From an uncultured Blautia sp. (lineage in GTDB: Bacteria > Bacillota > Clostridia > Lachnospirales > Lachnospiraceae), in assembly GCA_900765525.1 (NCBI GenBank), contig CAAFRY010000101.1:1-16125 (forward strand): a stretch of DNA of 16,125 nucleotides. The letters are read 5' to 3'. A program made the translations under genes and the position numbers. Shown here piece after piece: positions 8,102-15,679 of this stretch. How positions within the stretch are numbered: position 1 is the stretch's first letter; each line of letters starts with the position of its first letter. The notes under the pieces are model-generated. The model was not told the origin of the DNA and made no database searches. It was given only the letters and a program-made list of their open reading frames with translations.

Positions 8102-8881
8102 TTAGGGACGCAGGTAGGATTTCATGGTTTTCAGGGCATGCTTTTCCAGCCTGCTCACCTGAGCCTGGGAAATACCGATTTCACTGGCCACTTCCATCTG
8201 GGTTTTTCCTCCATAGAAACGCATTTCTACAATTTTTCTTTCTCTTTCGCCCAGTCGTTTCAGGGCCTCCTTCAGAGATAAATCCTCCACCCAGTTTTCT
8301 TCCCGGTTTTTTTTGTCGCTGATTTGGTCCATAACATATAGGGTGTCACCGCCCTCTGTATAAACCGGTTCATAGAGGCTTACCGGACTTTGGATAGCGT
8401 CCAGGGCATATACGATTTCTTCTTTTTCTATGCCGATTTCCTCTGCCAGTTCTGTAATGGTGGGCTCCTTCAGGTGGCGTTTTACATAGTTTTCTTTGGC
8501 ATAAATGGCTTTGTAGGCCGTATCCCGCAGAGAGCGGCTGACTCTGATGGAATTATTGTCACGGAGATACCGGCGGATTTCTCCGATAATCATGGGGACT
8601 GCATAAGTAGAGAATTTCACATTCAGAGAGGTGTCAAAATTGTCAATGGCCTTTATCAGGCCTACGCAGCCAATCTGAAATAAATCATCCGCATTTTCGC
8701 TGCTGCCGGAAAAGCGTTTGATAACGCTTAGTACCAGCCGCAGGTTGCCCTTAATGTATAGTTCTCTCGCTTCCATGTCACCTTTTTTGATACGCTCAAA
8801 GAGCAGCTCTTTCTCCTCATTTGTAAGAACAGGCAGGCGTGAAGTGTTCACCCCGCAGATTTCAACCTTATTGAGTGCCAT
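8102..8881 (-). CDS. sigG: RNA polymerase sporulation sigma factor SigG
   Basis: A 259-residue sigma-70 family protein matching the forespore factor sigma-G almost throughout. The diagnostic N-terminus NKVEICGVNTSRLPVLTNEE is the conserved SigG opening, which SigF and SigE lack. Region 2 contains 'NLRLVLSVIKRF', 'DDLFQIGCVGLIKAIDNFD' and 'VKFSTYAVPMIIGEIRRYLRD'; region 3 follows; region 4 ends in the helix-turn-helix 'KTQMEVASEIGISQAQVSRLEK'. In endospore formers it drives late forespore genes such as those for small acid-soluble proteins and germination receptors. I chose ATG 8881 (MALNKVEICG) because GGAGG sits nine bases before it; the upstream in-frame ATG at 8905 lies before that site and would add eight untypical residues. 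The gene stands alone, without spoIIGA-sigE beside it as in Bacillus. No clear sigma-F/G promoter was found upstream. Confidence 0.96.
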   Translation of the reverse strand: MALNKVEICGVNTSRLPVLTNEEKELLFERIKKGDMEARELYIKGNLRLVLSVIKRFSGSSENADDLFQIGCVGLIKAIDNFDTSLNVKFSTYAVPMIIGEIRRYLRDNNSIRVSRSLRDTAYKAIYAKENYVKRHLKEPTITELAEEIGIEKEEIVYALDAIQSPVSLYEPVYTEGGDTLYVMDQISDKKNREENWVEDLSLKEALKRLGERERKIVEMRFYGGKTQMEVASEIGISQAQVSRLEKHALKTMKSYLRP

Positions 8882-9022
8882 AGCAAGAATCCTCCAATCT
8901 GTCATGGGAATACTGCAACTGCAGAAATTCTATTAAAAATGATTCTCAGCCAGGCAGAACAATATACGGCTCCAAAGAAAATTTAATAAACTTTTAGACC
9001 TTGACAAAATGTGAAATTAGTA

Positions 9023-9051
9023 TTGGCAGAACCGAGAAATGGTGATATGAT
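9023..9051 (+). promoter_or_regulatory. Sigma-A promoter of the lysine-responsive leader
   Basis: TTGGCA (9023-9028), a 17-base spacer, and TATGAT (9046-9051) preceded by TGA (9043-9045), which gives an extended -10. The predicted start near 9058 lies just before the riboswitch P1 stem, so position and strength both fit. The 497-base gap between sigG and the transporter (8882-9378) holds this promoter, the riboswitch, its terminator and a further hairpin. Confidence 0.8.
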
Positions 9052-9065
9052 TACAAAAAGAAAAA

Positions 9066-9236
9066 CCATATGATAGAGGTGCGGGTTTTAAAAGTAGAGT
9101 TCTGTATAAAGCTCAGGGATAGGCGCAGGACAGGAAAGGAAAATCCGCCGAAGAGGCTGAGGCTGCCCGGGTCCAGGCTTCTGGGATGCCGGAGAATATC
9201 CGGTATACTGTCACAGAAAGTGGAGCGCTATCATCT
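9066..9236 (+). ncRNA. Lysine riboswitch (L-box)
   Basis: The conserved L-box blocks appear in order: AGAGGTGCG (9075-9083), AAAAGTA (9090-9096), GCCGAAG (9147-9153), ACTGTCAC (9207-9214) and GGAGCGCTATC (9222-9232). P1 closes perfectly: ATGATAG (9070-9076) with CTATCAT (9228-9234). A further arm is CCGGA (9189-9193)/TCCGG (9199-9203). The aptamer binds L-lysine and in Firmicutes usually turns off downstream lysine biosynthesis or uptake genes by transcription termination. Here GCGCT (9225-9229), overlapping the 3' side of P1, can instead pair with AGCGC (9267-9271) in the 5' arm of the following terminator, giving a plausible anti-terminator. A 65-codon ORF crossing this element is not considered a gene. 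Confidence 0.95.
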
Positions 9237-9257
9237 GAAGGTGTTTTGTGAGAGCAG

Positions 9258-9308
9258 AGAACCGTAAGCGCAGCCTTTTGTGGCGTAAGCTTATGGTTCT
9301 TCTTTTCT
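9258..9308 (+). terminator. Riboswitch-controlled intrinsic terminator
   Basis: AGAACCGTAAGC (9258-9269) pairs with GCTTATGGTTCT (9289-9300): 12 pairs with one G-T, followed by TCTTTTCT (9301-9308). It starts 22 bases after the aptamer, so it is the likely expression platform: lysine bound, P1 closed, terminator forms, transporter off. Confidence 0.85.
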
Positions 9309-9338
9309 ATAGGAAATTCCTCTGAATTTCCTATAGAA
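9305..9338. repeat. Perfect 15-bp inverted repeat in the leader
   Basis: TTCTATAGGAAATTC (9305-9319) and GAATTTCCTATAGAA (9324-9338) are exact reverse complements with a CTCT loop. It overlaps the U-tract of the riboswitch terminator and ends 22 bases before the transporter's ribosome binding site. Neither strand shows a T-run after it, so it is not an ordinary terminator. Possible roles are 5'-end stabilisation of read-through mRNA, a protein-binding dyad, or a small palindromic repeat element. Confidence 0.75.
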
Positions 9339-9378
9339 TAAAAAGTATCACAATAAGATTTTGAGGAAGGAGAAACGA

Positions 9379-11019
9379 ATGAGAAGAAAAAAGAAGATTT
9401 TCCTTACGGGAACGGTTTTGACGGCTCTTATGAGCCTGCTGTGGGTGGTGCAGGTTTTCGGGGCGGATGGAGAAGAGGCGGCTTATGAGCCTGCTGTATA
9501 CGCTACCTTCTGGTCCTTGGTACCTCCGATTGTAGCCATTGTCCTGGCCCTGATAACGAAAGAGGTATACAGCTCTCTTTTTGTAGGAATTTTGGTGGGC
9601 GCCCTGTTTTATTCTGGATTTGAATTTGAGGGAACAGTAGTCCATGTGCTGGAGGACGGTTTTATCAGTGTTCTTTCAGATTCCTATAATGTGGGCATCC
9701 TGATATTCCTGGTTATCCTGGGAGCTATGGTATGTATGATGAATGGAGCAGGGGGCTCCGCAGCCTTCGGAAGATGGGCGGGAACCCACATTAAGACCAG
9801 AGTGGGGGCTCAGATTACGACGATAATCCTGGGTATTCTGATTTTTGTGGATGATTATTTCAATTGTCTTACTGTGGGAAGCGTTATGCGGCCCATTACG
9901 GATAAGCACAATGTATCCAAAGCTAAGTTGTCCTATTTGATTGATGCTACGGCAGCTCCTGTGTGTATCATTGCACCTATTTCTTCCTGGGCGGCGGCAG
10001 TCAGCGGTTTTGTGGAAGGTGAGGACGGTTTATCTATTTTTATTCAGGCTATTCCTTATAATTTCTATGCTCTGTTGACCATTGTCATGATGTTTGCTAT
10101 TGTCCTTATGAAGGTGGATTTCGGTCCTATGGCTGTTCATGAGGCCAATGCCATGAAGGGAGATATTTATACTTCAGGAAAACGGATGGATAAGGAAGAG
10201 GCAGAGATTACTCCTAATTCCAGGGGAAAAGTGATTGATTTGGTGTTTCCGGTAGCGGTCCTGGTAGTCTGCTGTATCTGTGGAATGCTGTATACAGGAG
10301 GATTTTTCAGCGGAACCGGCTTTGTGGCTGCTTTCTCCCAGAGCGATGCTTCTATTGCTCTGTCTATCGGAAGTCTTTTTGCCTTGGTGATTTCAGTGAT
10401 TTTTTATGTGTGCCGCAGAGTGCTGTCTTTCCGTTCTTGTATGGATTGTATTCCGGAAGGATTTAAAGCCATGGTTCCGGCTATTTTGATTCTTACCTTT
10501 GCCTGGACCCTAAAGGCCATGACAGACAGTCTGGGAGCAGCAGATTTTGTGGAGATGGCTACTAAGTCTGCAGCTGAAAGTCTGATGAACTTCCTGCCGG
10601 CTATCATCTTTATTATTGGATGTCTGCTGGCCTTTGCTACCGGAACTTCCTGGGGAACCTTTGGCATACTGATTCCTATTGTGGTACAGGTGTTTGAAAA
10701 TTCAGACCCTACCATGATGATTATTTCTATTTCCGCCTGCATGGCCGGAGCTGTGTGCGGCGACCATTGTTCGCCCATATCCGATACCACTATCATGGCT
10801 TCAGCAGGTGCCCAATGCGACCATGTAAATCATGTGTCCACCCAGCTTCCTTACGCTATTTTGGCGGCGGCAGTCAGCTTTGTCACCTATATTGTGGCAG
10901 GTTTTGTTAAGACAGCCTGGATTGCCCTTCCTGTGGGAATTCTTCTGATGCTGGGAATTCTTGCGCTTATAAAGTTAGGGATAGGCGGAGGAACAGAAAA
11001 GATGGCTAAAGGCAGATAA
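9379..11019 (+). CDS. NhaC-family transporter, candidate lysine importer (LysW type)
   Basis: A 546-residue integral membrane protein of the NhaC/ion-transporter superfamily. The family signature is clear in the last third: 'FATGTSWGTFGILIPI' followed by 'CGDHCSPISDTTIMASAGAQCDHVNHVSTQLPYA'. 'FVDDYFNCLTVGSVMRPITD' lies in the first half. About 12 hydrophobic spans follow a basic N-terminus (MRRKKK) whose first span resembles an uncleaved signal. NhaC proteins are classed as Na+/H+ antiporters, but members behind lysine riboswitches have been proposed from comparative genomics (the LysW group) to be Na+-coupled lysine transporters; the L-box here places this protein in that group. I chose ATG 9379 because AGGAAGGAG lies six bases before it; a TTG at 9361 precedes that site. 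Expression should rise when lysine is scarce. Confidence 0.9.
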   Translation: MRRKKKIFLTGTVLTALMSLLWVVQVFGADGEEAAYEPAVYATFWSLVPPIVAIVLALITKEVYSSLFVGILVGALFYSGFEFEGTVVHVLEDGFISVLSDSYNVGILIFLVILGAMVCMMNGAGGSAAFGRWAGTHIKTRVGAQITTIILGILIFVDDYFNCLTVGSVMRPITDKHNVSKAKLSYLIDATAAPVCIIAPISSWAAAVSGFVEGEDGLSIFIQAIPYNFYALLTIVMMFAIVLMKVDFGPMAVHEANAMKGDIYTSGKRMDKEEAEITPNSRGKVIDLVFPVAVLVVCCICGMLYTGGFFSGTGFVAAFSQSDASIALSIGSLFALVISVIFYVCRRVLSFRSCMDCIPEGFKAMVPAILILTFAWTLKAMTDSLGAADFVEMATKSAAESLMNFLPAIIFIIGCLLAFATGTSWGTFGILIPIVVQVFENSDPTMMIISISACMAGAVCGDHCSPISDTTIMASAGAQCDHVNHVSTQLPYAILAAAVSFVTYIVAGFVKTAWIALPVGILLMLGILALIKLGIGGGTEKMAKGR

Positions 11020-11050
11020 GAGTTAGCTTAAAATATTACAAAAACAGAAG

Positions 11051-11099
11051 AAAAAGAGAACAGTGAAACAGAATTGAATCTGTGCTGTTCTCTTTTTTT
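11051..11099 (+). terminator. Intrinsic terminator after the NhaC-family gene
   Basis: AAAAAGAGAACAG (11051-11063) pairs with CTGTTCTCTTTTT (11085-11097), with an inner ACAGA (11068-11072)/TCTGT (11079-11083), ending in seven T. The A-rich 5' side means it may also work on the minus strand. It isolates the lysine unit from the sugar operon. Confidence 0.9.
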
Positions 11100-11112
11100 G
11101 TCGTAGAAACTT

Positions 11113-11138
11113 AAAATATGGAAAAAATACCGTATTTT
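11113..11138. promoter_or_regulatory. Dyad upstream of the sugar ABC operon
   Basis: AAAATATGG (11113-11121) and CCGTATTTT (11130-11138) form a 9-bp inverted repeat with one mismatch (G-T in RNA), centred about 45 bases before the -10 at 11168. The position suits an operator or activator site. I cannot assign it to a regulator family, and the cre consensus does not match. Confidence 0.35.
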
Positions 11139-11167
11139 GATTGGTAGAAGCAGATGGAAAAGGGAGA

Positions 11168-11173
11168 TATAAT
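11168..11173 (+). promoter_or_regulatory. Probable -10 box of the sugar ABC operon
   Basis: TATAAT (11168-11173) lies 53 bases before the binding-protein gene. The -35 at 17 bases (TAGAAG, 11145-11150) is poor, and TTGGTA at 11141-11146 is 21 bases away. This suggests positive control, consistent with the sensor kinase gene at the end of the operon. Confidence 0.45.
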
Positions 11174-11226
11174 TTTAGCAAAAATAAGGCTGCAGGAAAT
11201 TTATTTTATTTATGGGAGGGTAAGTC

Positions 11227-12513
11227 ATGAAGAAAAAGTCATTGGTATTATTTTTAACAGGAGTGATGCTGGCCAGTGCTTTGGCCGGGTGTTCATCAAA
11301 TTCAGAAGAAGACTCAGGAACAGAGAAAAATTCAGGGGAGGAAAAAATCACACTTTCCTTTCTCCGGGCAGGGACATCTGAAAATGTGCAGAAGGTTTAT
11401 GAGGAGTTGATAGAAGCATATGAAAAGGAACATCCCAATATTAAAATCGAATATGAACAGGTGGGGTTCGGTGAGGAGCTGGAAACAAAGCTGAATACTA
11501 TGTATGCGTCAGGAATGGCTCCGGATATAGTACGTGCCCCAATCAGTACCATTGCGGAAAGAGCTTCAAGGGGCCAGTATGCAAACCTAGATGAGTATAT
11601 TGAGGGATGGGATGAAAAAGATGATATTCTCTCTACAGCTTATGATGTAGGAAGCTATGACGGACATAAATATGGCATTGCAGTAAACATTGAGTCTACT
11701 TTCCTGTTTTACCGGAAAGACATGTTTGAAGAGGCCGGATTGGACCCTGATAAGGCACCGGAAACTTGGGAAGAGCTTTTGGACTATGCGGAAAAGCTGA
11801 CGGTGAGAGACGGAGACAGCGTTACACGGGCTGGTTTTGCCATTCCTACTTCGGCAGGGCACAGTACCTTTATTCCTTTTGCAAGACAGAATGGGGCGGA
11901 GTTAGTAGACATAGAAAATGATATTCCAACTTTTAACGATGAAAAATCTATAGAAGCGCTGGAATATTTAAGTACATTCGGAAGTGAAAATCTTTTGATT
12001 CCATATATCAATAATAAAGATGATAATCCTTTTGACACCGGAAATGCAGCTATGAAATATGGAGATATAAATTCTTATATAGCGCTGCAGGAAAAGGGAG
12101 TAGACTGGATTGACCAGATAGGATTCGCAACAGGCGTAGGACGTGAAAAGATAAATTCTTTTGGCGGCTGCCAGATAATGTTCATGAGTGAAGAGAGTAA
12201 ATATAAAGATGAGGCGTGGAACTTTATTGAATATTTGTTCGAGGATGATAATTTGTGGAAGTTGTCTACAGAGGCCGGTGCAGCTCCGGTAAAAAAATCT
12301 CTGGAAGAAAGATATTTGGAACAATATCCGGAAATAGGCGCAGCTTATCTGGAGTCTTTAGAGTATGCGGAAGGAATGCCAAAGGTTACCTGGGCAGCTT
12401 TGTTTGAAGAGGCTATCTGTACGGCTTATGAGGAAGCCATGTATGGAAAGAAAGAAGCAGGGGATGCCTTAAATGACGCATATGACTGGCTAATGGGAGA
12501 AATAGGAAAATAA
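11227..12513 (+). CDS. Sugar ABC transporter substrate-binding lipoprotein
   Basis: A 428-residue extracellular solute-binding protein of family 1 (the MalE/UgpB class). The N-terminus is a lipoprotein signal: MKKK, a hydrophobic core, then the lipobox LAGC with Cys22 as the lipidated residue, followed by a Ser/Glu-rich linker. The mature part shows typical features: 'LSFLRAGTSENVQKVYEELIEAYEKEHPNIKIEYEQVGFGEELETKLNTMYASGMAPDIV', 'KYGIAVNIESTFLFYRKDMFEEAGLDPDKAPETWEELLDYAEKLT', and C-terminal 'AWNFIEYLFEDDNLWKLSTEAGAAPVKKS'. It captures a sugar or oligosaccharide at the membrane surface and delivers it to the two permeases that follow. GGGAGGG six bases before ATG supports the start. First gene of the operon; the gap to the next gene is 46 bases with only a small 4-bp hairpin (12530-12544). 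Sugar identity is not readable; the downstream sulfatase hints at a sulfated ligand. Confidence 0.92.
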   Translation: MKKKSLVLFLTGVMLASALAGCSSNSEEDSGTEKNSGEEKITLSFLRAGTSENVQKVYEELIEAYEKEHPNIKIEYEQVGFGEELETKLNTMYASGMAPDIVRAPISTIAERASRGQYANLDEYIEGWDEKDDILSTAYDVGSYDGHKYGIAVNIESTFLFYRKDMFEEAGLDPDKAPETWEELLDYAEKLTVRDGDSVTRAGFAIPTSAGHSTFIPFARQNGAELVDIENDIPTFNDEKSIEALEYLSTFGSENLLIPYINNKDDNPFDTGNAAMKYGDINSYIALQEKGVDWIDQIGFATGVGREKINSFGGCQIMFMSEESKYKDEAWNFIEYLFEDDNLWKLSTEAGAAPVKKSLEERYLEQYPEIGAAYLESLEYAEGMPKVTWAALFEEAICTAYEEAMYGKKEAGDALNDAYDWLMGEIGK

Positions 12514-12559
12514 GATTCAGAATCAAAGGGCAGCATCAGACTGCTAAAAGGAGATTGGA

Positions 12560-13450
12560 ATGACTCGCAGAAAAAATGAAATAGGAAACGAAAAAATAGG
12601 GTATCTTTTCATTACCCCGTACTATCTGTTTTTTATATTTATGCTGTTGCTGCCCATTGTAAATATAGTAATAGATAGTTTTACAAACTATGATTTGTAT
12701 GAAAAGAAAGATTTTATAGGGCTGCAGAATTATATCAATTTGTTTCAGGATGAATTGTTTTTGCAGGCACTGAAAAATACATTTGTATATTCTTTGCTTT
12801 ATATTGTACCAAGTATGGTCTTAGGGTTACTGTTGGCACTGCTGCTGTCTAAAGAAAGCCGGGGATTTAAATTTTTCCGGGCAGCATTTTACATCCCTTA
12901 TGTAATTTCTATGGTTTGTGCTTCCACTATTTGGCTGTGGATTTTTGACCCGGCTAACGGTGTCTTGAACCAGATGTTTAAAGCTATGGGGCTTTCGGCA
13001 AGCACATGGCTGAAAGACCCAAAGCTTGCCATGGGATGTGTTGTGGTGGTCAGTGTATGGAAGACTTTGGGATATTGTATGCTGATAAATCTTTCTGGAA
13101 TTAAAGGAATACCGGGCTATTTATATGAGGCAGCGAAACTGGATGGGGCCAATGGATTTCAGAGGCTTCGTTATATTACTCTGCCCATGCTTCAGCCCAC
13201 CACCTTTTTCCTGTTTATTACCTCTTGTATTTCATCTTTTAATGTATTTGAACAGGTAAATGTATTGACAGCCGGAGGTCCCCTTAACACCACAACAACG
13301 GTGGTTCATCAGATTTATACAAGAGGATTCACACAATTTAAGATGGGCTATGCCTCTGCTATGTCGGTAATCCTGCTTCTCATTATTACGGTTATTACAC
13401 TCATCAATTTTCGTTACGGCAATCAGGGAAAAGACGTTGACATTGGATAG
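12560..13450 (+). CDS. Sugar ABC transporter permease (MalF/UgpA type)
   Basis: A 296-residue permease with six predicted membrane spans. A short cytoplasmic N-terminus precedes the opening 'GYLFITPYYLFFIFMLLLPIVNIVIDSFTNYDL', standard for MalF-like subunits. The EAA loop that docks to the ATPase is 'EAAKLDGANGFQRLRYITLPMLQP' (from about residue 190). 'NVLTAGGPLNTTTTVVHQIYTRGF' near the C-terminus is also typical of the family. AAAGGAG six bases before ATG marks the start. It forms the pore with the next gene's product, 11 bases downstream. No ATP-binding subunit is present in the window; CUT1 systems in Firmicutes commonly share an MsmK/UgpC-type ATPase encoded elsewhere. Confidence 0.94.
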   Translation: MTRRKNEIGNEKIGYLFITPYYLFFIFMLLLPIVNIVIDSFTNYDLYEKKDFIGLQNYINLFQDELFLQALKNTFVYSLLYIVPSMVLGLLLALLLSKESRGFKFFRAAFYIPYVISMVCASTIWLWIFDPANGVLNQMFKAMGLSASTWLKDPKLAMGCVVVVSVWKTLGYCMLINLSGIKGIPGYLYEAAKLDGANGFQRLRYITLPMLQPTTFFLFITSCISSFNVFEQVNVLTAGGPLNTTTTVVHQIYTRGFTQFKMGYASAMSVILLLIITVITLINFRYGNQGKDVDIG

Positions 13451-13461
13451 GAGAGAAAGGT

Positions 13462-14331
13462 ATGAGACAAAAAAGAATAACAAAAACAATGATTTTTATA
13501 TTATGCATTATTTTAAGTTTGATTGTCCTAATGCCATTGTTTCTTATGCTTTTAACATCAGTTAAGAGTATTGGAGAAATCAATGCAGACAAATTCGTGT
13601 TTATACCTGAGAAAATATTATTTTCTAACTATCCGGAAGCAATGCAGAGAGGCGAATGGGAAATCTATTTTAAAAATACACTGATAGTTACAGGGATTAC
13701 TGTTATAATCAGCTTAGTTATAAATTCCCTAGCAGGATATGCCTTTGCCAGGATTCCCTTTAAAGGAAGAGACACGTTATTTTTCCTTGCCATGATTGGT
13801 ATGATGATACCTGGACAGGTTACCATGATTCCTGTATTTATACAGTTGAAAAAAATCCCTCTTTTAGGCGGAAATAATATATGGGGAGAGGGAGGCACAG
13901 GATTGATAAATACCCATGCTGGATTGATTTTGCCTTACATAGCCGGAGCTTTCGGAGTGTTTTTATGCAGGCAGTTCTATATGAATATACCCCAGGCTTT
14001 GGATGAAGCCGCAAAAATTGACGGCTGTTCCAGATGGAAGGCATACAGCAGGATTTATCTGCCTCTTAGCAAACCTATTTTAGCTACGTTGGCTGTTTTA
14101 AAAGCTTCACAAACCTGGAATGATTATATTTGGCCGTTGATTATGATTAGCAAAGATAATATGAGGACTGTTCAGGTTGCTTTGGTAAATACCTTTGTTA
14201 CAGAAGTGTCTACCAATTGGAATTTATTGATGGCAGGAACAACAATAGTCATGCTGCCATTGGTTATTCTTTTCTTATTTACACAAAAATATTTTGTGGA
14301 AGGAGTGGTTTCCAGTGGAATCAAGGGTTGA
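13462..14331 (+). CDS. Sugar ABC transporter permease (MalG/UgpE type)
   Basis: A 289-residue permease with six predicted spans. The N-terminus 'IFILCIILSLIVLMPLFLMLLTSVKSIGEI' matches MalG-like proteins, as do 'NTLIVTGITVIISLVINSLAGYAFARIPFKGRD' and the EAA loop 'EAAKIDGCSRWKAYSRIYLPLSKP' (from about residue 181). The C-terminus 'QKYFVEGVVSSGIKG' is the usual ending of this subunit. GGAG eight bases before ATG gives the start. It pairs with the preceding permease. Its last 17 bases overlap the proposed GTG start of the sulfatase gene, whose ribosome binding site lies inside this coding sequence, indicating translational coupling. Confidence 0.94.
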   Translation: MRQKRITKTMIFILCIILSLIVLMPLFLMLLTSVKSIGEINADKFVFIPEKILFSNYPEAMQRGEWEIYFKNTLIVTGITVIISLVINSLAGYAFARIPFKGRDTLFFLAMIGMMIPGQVTMIPVFIQLKKIPLLGGNNIWGEGGTGLINTHAGLILPYIAGAFGVFLCRQFYMNIPQALDEAAKIDGCSRWKAYSRIYLPLSKPILATLAVLKASQTWNDYIWPLIMISKDNMRTVQVALVNTFVTEVSTNWNLLMAGTTIVMLPLVILFLFTQKYFVEGVVSSGIKG

Positions 14332-15679
14332 TAAAAGACCGAATATTATTCTTATAAATTGCGATGATTTAGGGTATGGTGATTTGGGTTGTTATGGCTC
14401 TAAAGTAAATCGGACACCGACTATTGATTATTTGGCACAGAACGGATTGCAGCTGACGGATTTTTATATGGCTTCTCCTGTCTGCTCTCCTTCCAGAGGA
14501 GCAATGTTAACAGGATGTTATCCGCCTAGAATAGGATTTGAGTCTTTTGAAGGAGAATGGGTGTTGTTTCCAGGTCAAGGCGTAGGGTTGAGCAAAGAAG
14601 AAACCACATTTGCAGATGTATTAAAATCTGTGGGATACAGAACAAAAATCATAGGAAAGTGGCATTGCGGAGACCAACCGGAATTTTTGCCTTTGGAACA
14701 TGGATTTGACGAATTTTACGGTCTTCCTTATAGCAATGACATGGGGCGACAGATAACAAGGGAGGATAATCCCCCACTTCCTCTTTTGGCGGGAAAAGAT
14801 GTTATAGAGGAGCAGCCGGACCAAAGAACTTTGACAGAGCGGTATGCGGAGAAAGCCAAAGAGTTTATAAAAGAGAACAAAGAGAGAAGATTTTTTCTTT
14901 ATTTGGCTCATATGCATGTACACCTGCCCTTGTATGCGGGGAAGGAATTTGTGAAAAAATCCTGTAATGGCGACTATGGAGCCTGCGTGGAGGCCATTGA
15001 CTGGTCCATAAAGGTGATTTTATGGGAACTGAGAAAATGGGGACTTGAAGAAAATACTTTGATAGTCTTTACATCAGACAATGGAGGAAGAGGGGACCAC
15101 GGAGGAAGCAACGGACCTTTGAAAGGGAAAAAGGGAACCACCTGGGAAGGTGGACAGAGGGTGCCTTGTATTTTTTACTGGAAAAATCATATTATTCCTA
15201 GAATATCCCATGACTTAGTGTCCTCTTTGGACTTTTTCAGAACTTTTGGGAAGCTTGCAGGCGCAAACTACCAGCCGGAGAAAAAAATAGACGGATTGGA
15301 TTTGACAGATTTTCTTTTAAAAGGTGAAAAAAGCCCCAGAAAGTTGTTTTATTATTATATAATGGGAAATTTAGAAGCTGTTAGAAACGAACAGTGGAAA
15401 CTGCATGTAGCAAAGGAAGGGAAACCGGTAAAACTTTTATATCATATTTCTCAGGATATAGGGGAGAAGATAAATGTATATCAGGAATACCCGGAAGAAG
15501 TTGAAAAATTAGAAAAAGACGCAGCAAAATGCAGAACAGAATTAGGGGACAGCGTTACTGGTATCAAAGGAAAAGAAGTGCGCCCTATTGGTAAAGTGGA
15601 GAATCCGAAGCCTCTTACACAATATGACGTGAACCATCCATATGTGGTGATGATGTATGACAGAGAAGAAGTGGGTTAG
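14315..15679 (+). CDS. Sulfatase (arylsulfatase A/GALNS-like, family S1), cytosolic
   Basis: A 454-residue type I sulfatase, which hydrolyses sulfate esters. Hallmarks with residues counted from GTG: 'PNIILINCDDLGYGDLGCYG' with metal ligands Asp17-Asp18; the formylglycine motif CSPSRGAMLTG (Cys57, Pro59, Arg61), a Cys-type site that anaerobes oxidise with the radical-SAM enzyme anSME; GKWH (Lys115, His117); HMHVH (about 199-203); and SDNGG (Asp255, Asn256). 'GGSNGPLKGKKGTTWEGGQRVP' and 'HGFDEFYG' resemble the arylsulfatase A/GALNS group, whose members act on sulfated galactose or GalNAc; that specificity is inference. There is no signal peptide, so it should act in the cytosol. I chose GTG 14315 because AAGGAG lies nine bases before it; an earlier TTG (14294) precedes that site. 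It overlaps the permease by 17 bases and the following kinase gene by 23. Its place after an ABC importer suggests import first, desulfation inside. Confidence 0.92.
   Translation: MESRVDKRPNIILINCDDLGYGDLGCYGSKVNRTPTIDYLAQNGLQLTDFYMASPVCSPSRGAMLTGCYPPRIGFESFEGEWVLFPGQGVGLSKEETTFADVLKSVGYRTKIIGKWHCGDQPEFLPLEHGFDEFYGLPYSNDMGRQITREDNPPLPLLAGKDVIEEQPDQRTLTERYAEKAKEFIKENKERRFFLYLAHMHVHLPLYAGKEFVKKSCNGDYGACVEAIDWSIKVILWELRKWGLEENTLIVFTSDNGGRGDHGGSNGPLKGKKGTTWEGGQRVPCIFYWKNHIIPRISHDLVSSLDFFRTFGKLAGANYQPEKKIDGLDLTDFLLKGEKSPRKLFYYYIMGNLEAVRNEQWKLHVAKEGKPVKLLYHISQDIGEKINVYQEYPEEVEKLEKDAAKCRTELGDSVTGIKGKEVRPIGKVENPKPLTQYDVNHPYVVMMYDREEVG

Noticed and set aside
8882..8905. An earlier start for sigG (ATG at 8905)
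   Set aside because: It would place the clear GGAGG site inside the gene and add residues absent from other SigG proteins.
9001..9006. TTGACA as a -35 box
   Set aside because: No -10 box at 16-18 bases; the TTGGCA/TATGAT pair slightly downstream is the better promoter.
9070..9267. A 65-codon plus-strand frame before the transporter
   Set aside because: It coincides almost exactly with the lysine riboswitch; its composition is explained by RNA structure and there is no ribosome binding site.
9361..9378. A TTG start for the NhaC-family gene
   Set aside because: The AGGAAGGAG ribosome site lies between this TTG and the ATG at 9379, which is the better start.
12530..12544. Small hairpin GCAG/CTGC between binding protein and first permease
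   Set aside because: A 4-bp stem without a T-tract is too weak to call an attenuator.
14294..14314. A TTG start for the sulfatase
   Set aside because: AAGGAG (14300-14305) lies downstream of it and is well spaced for GTG at 14315.
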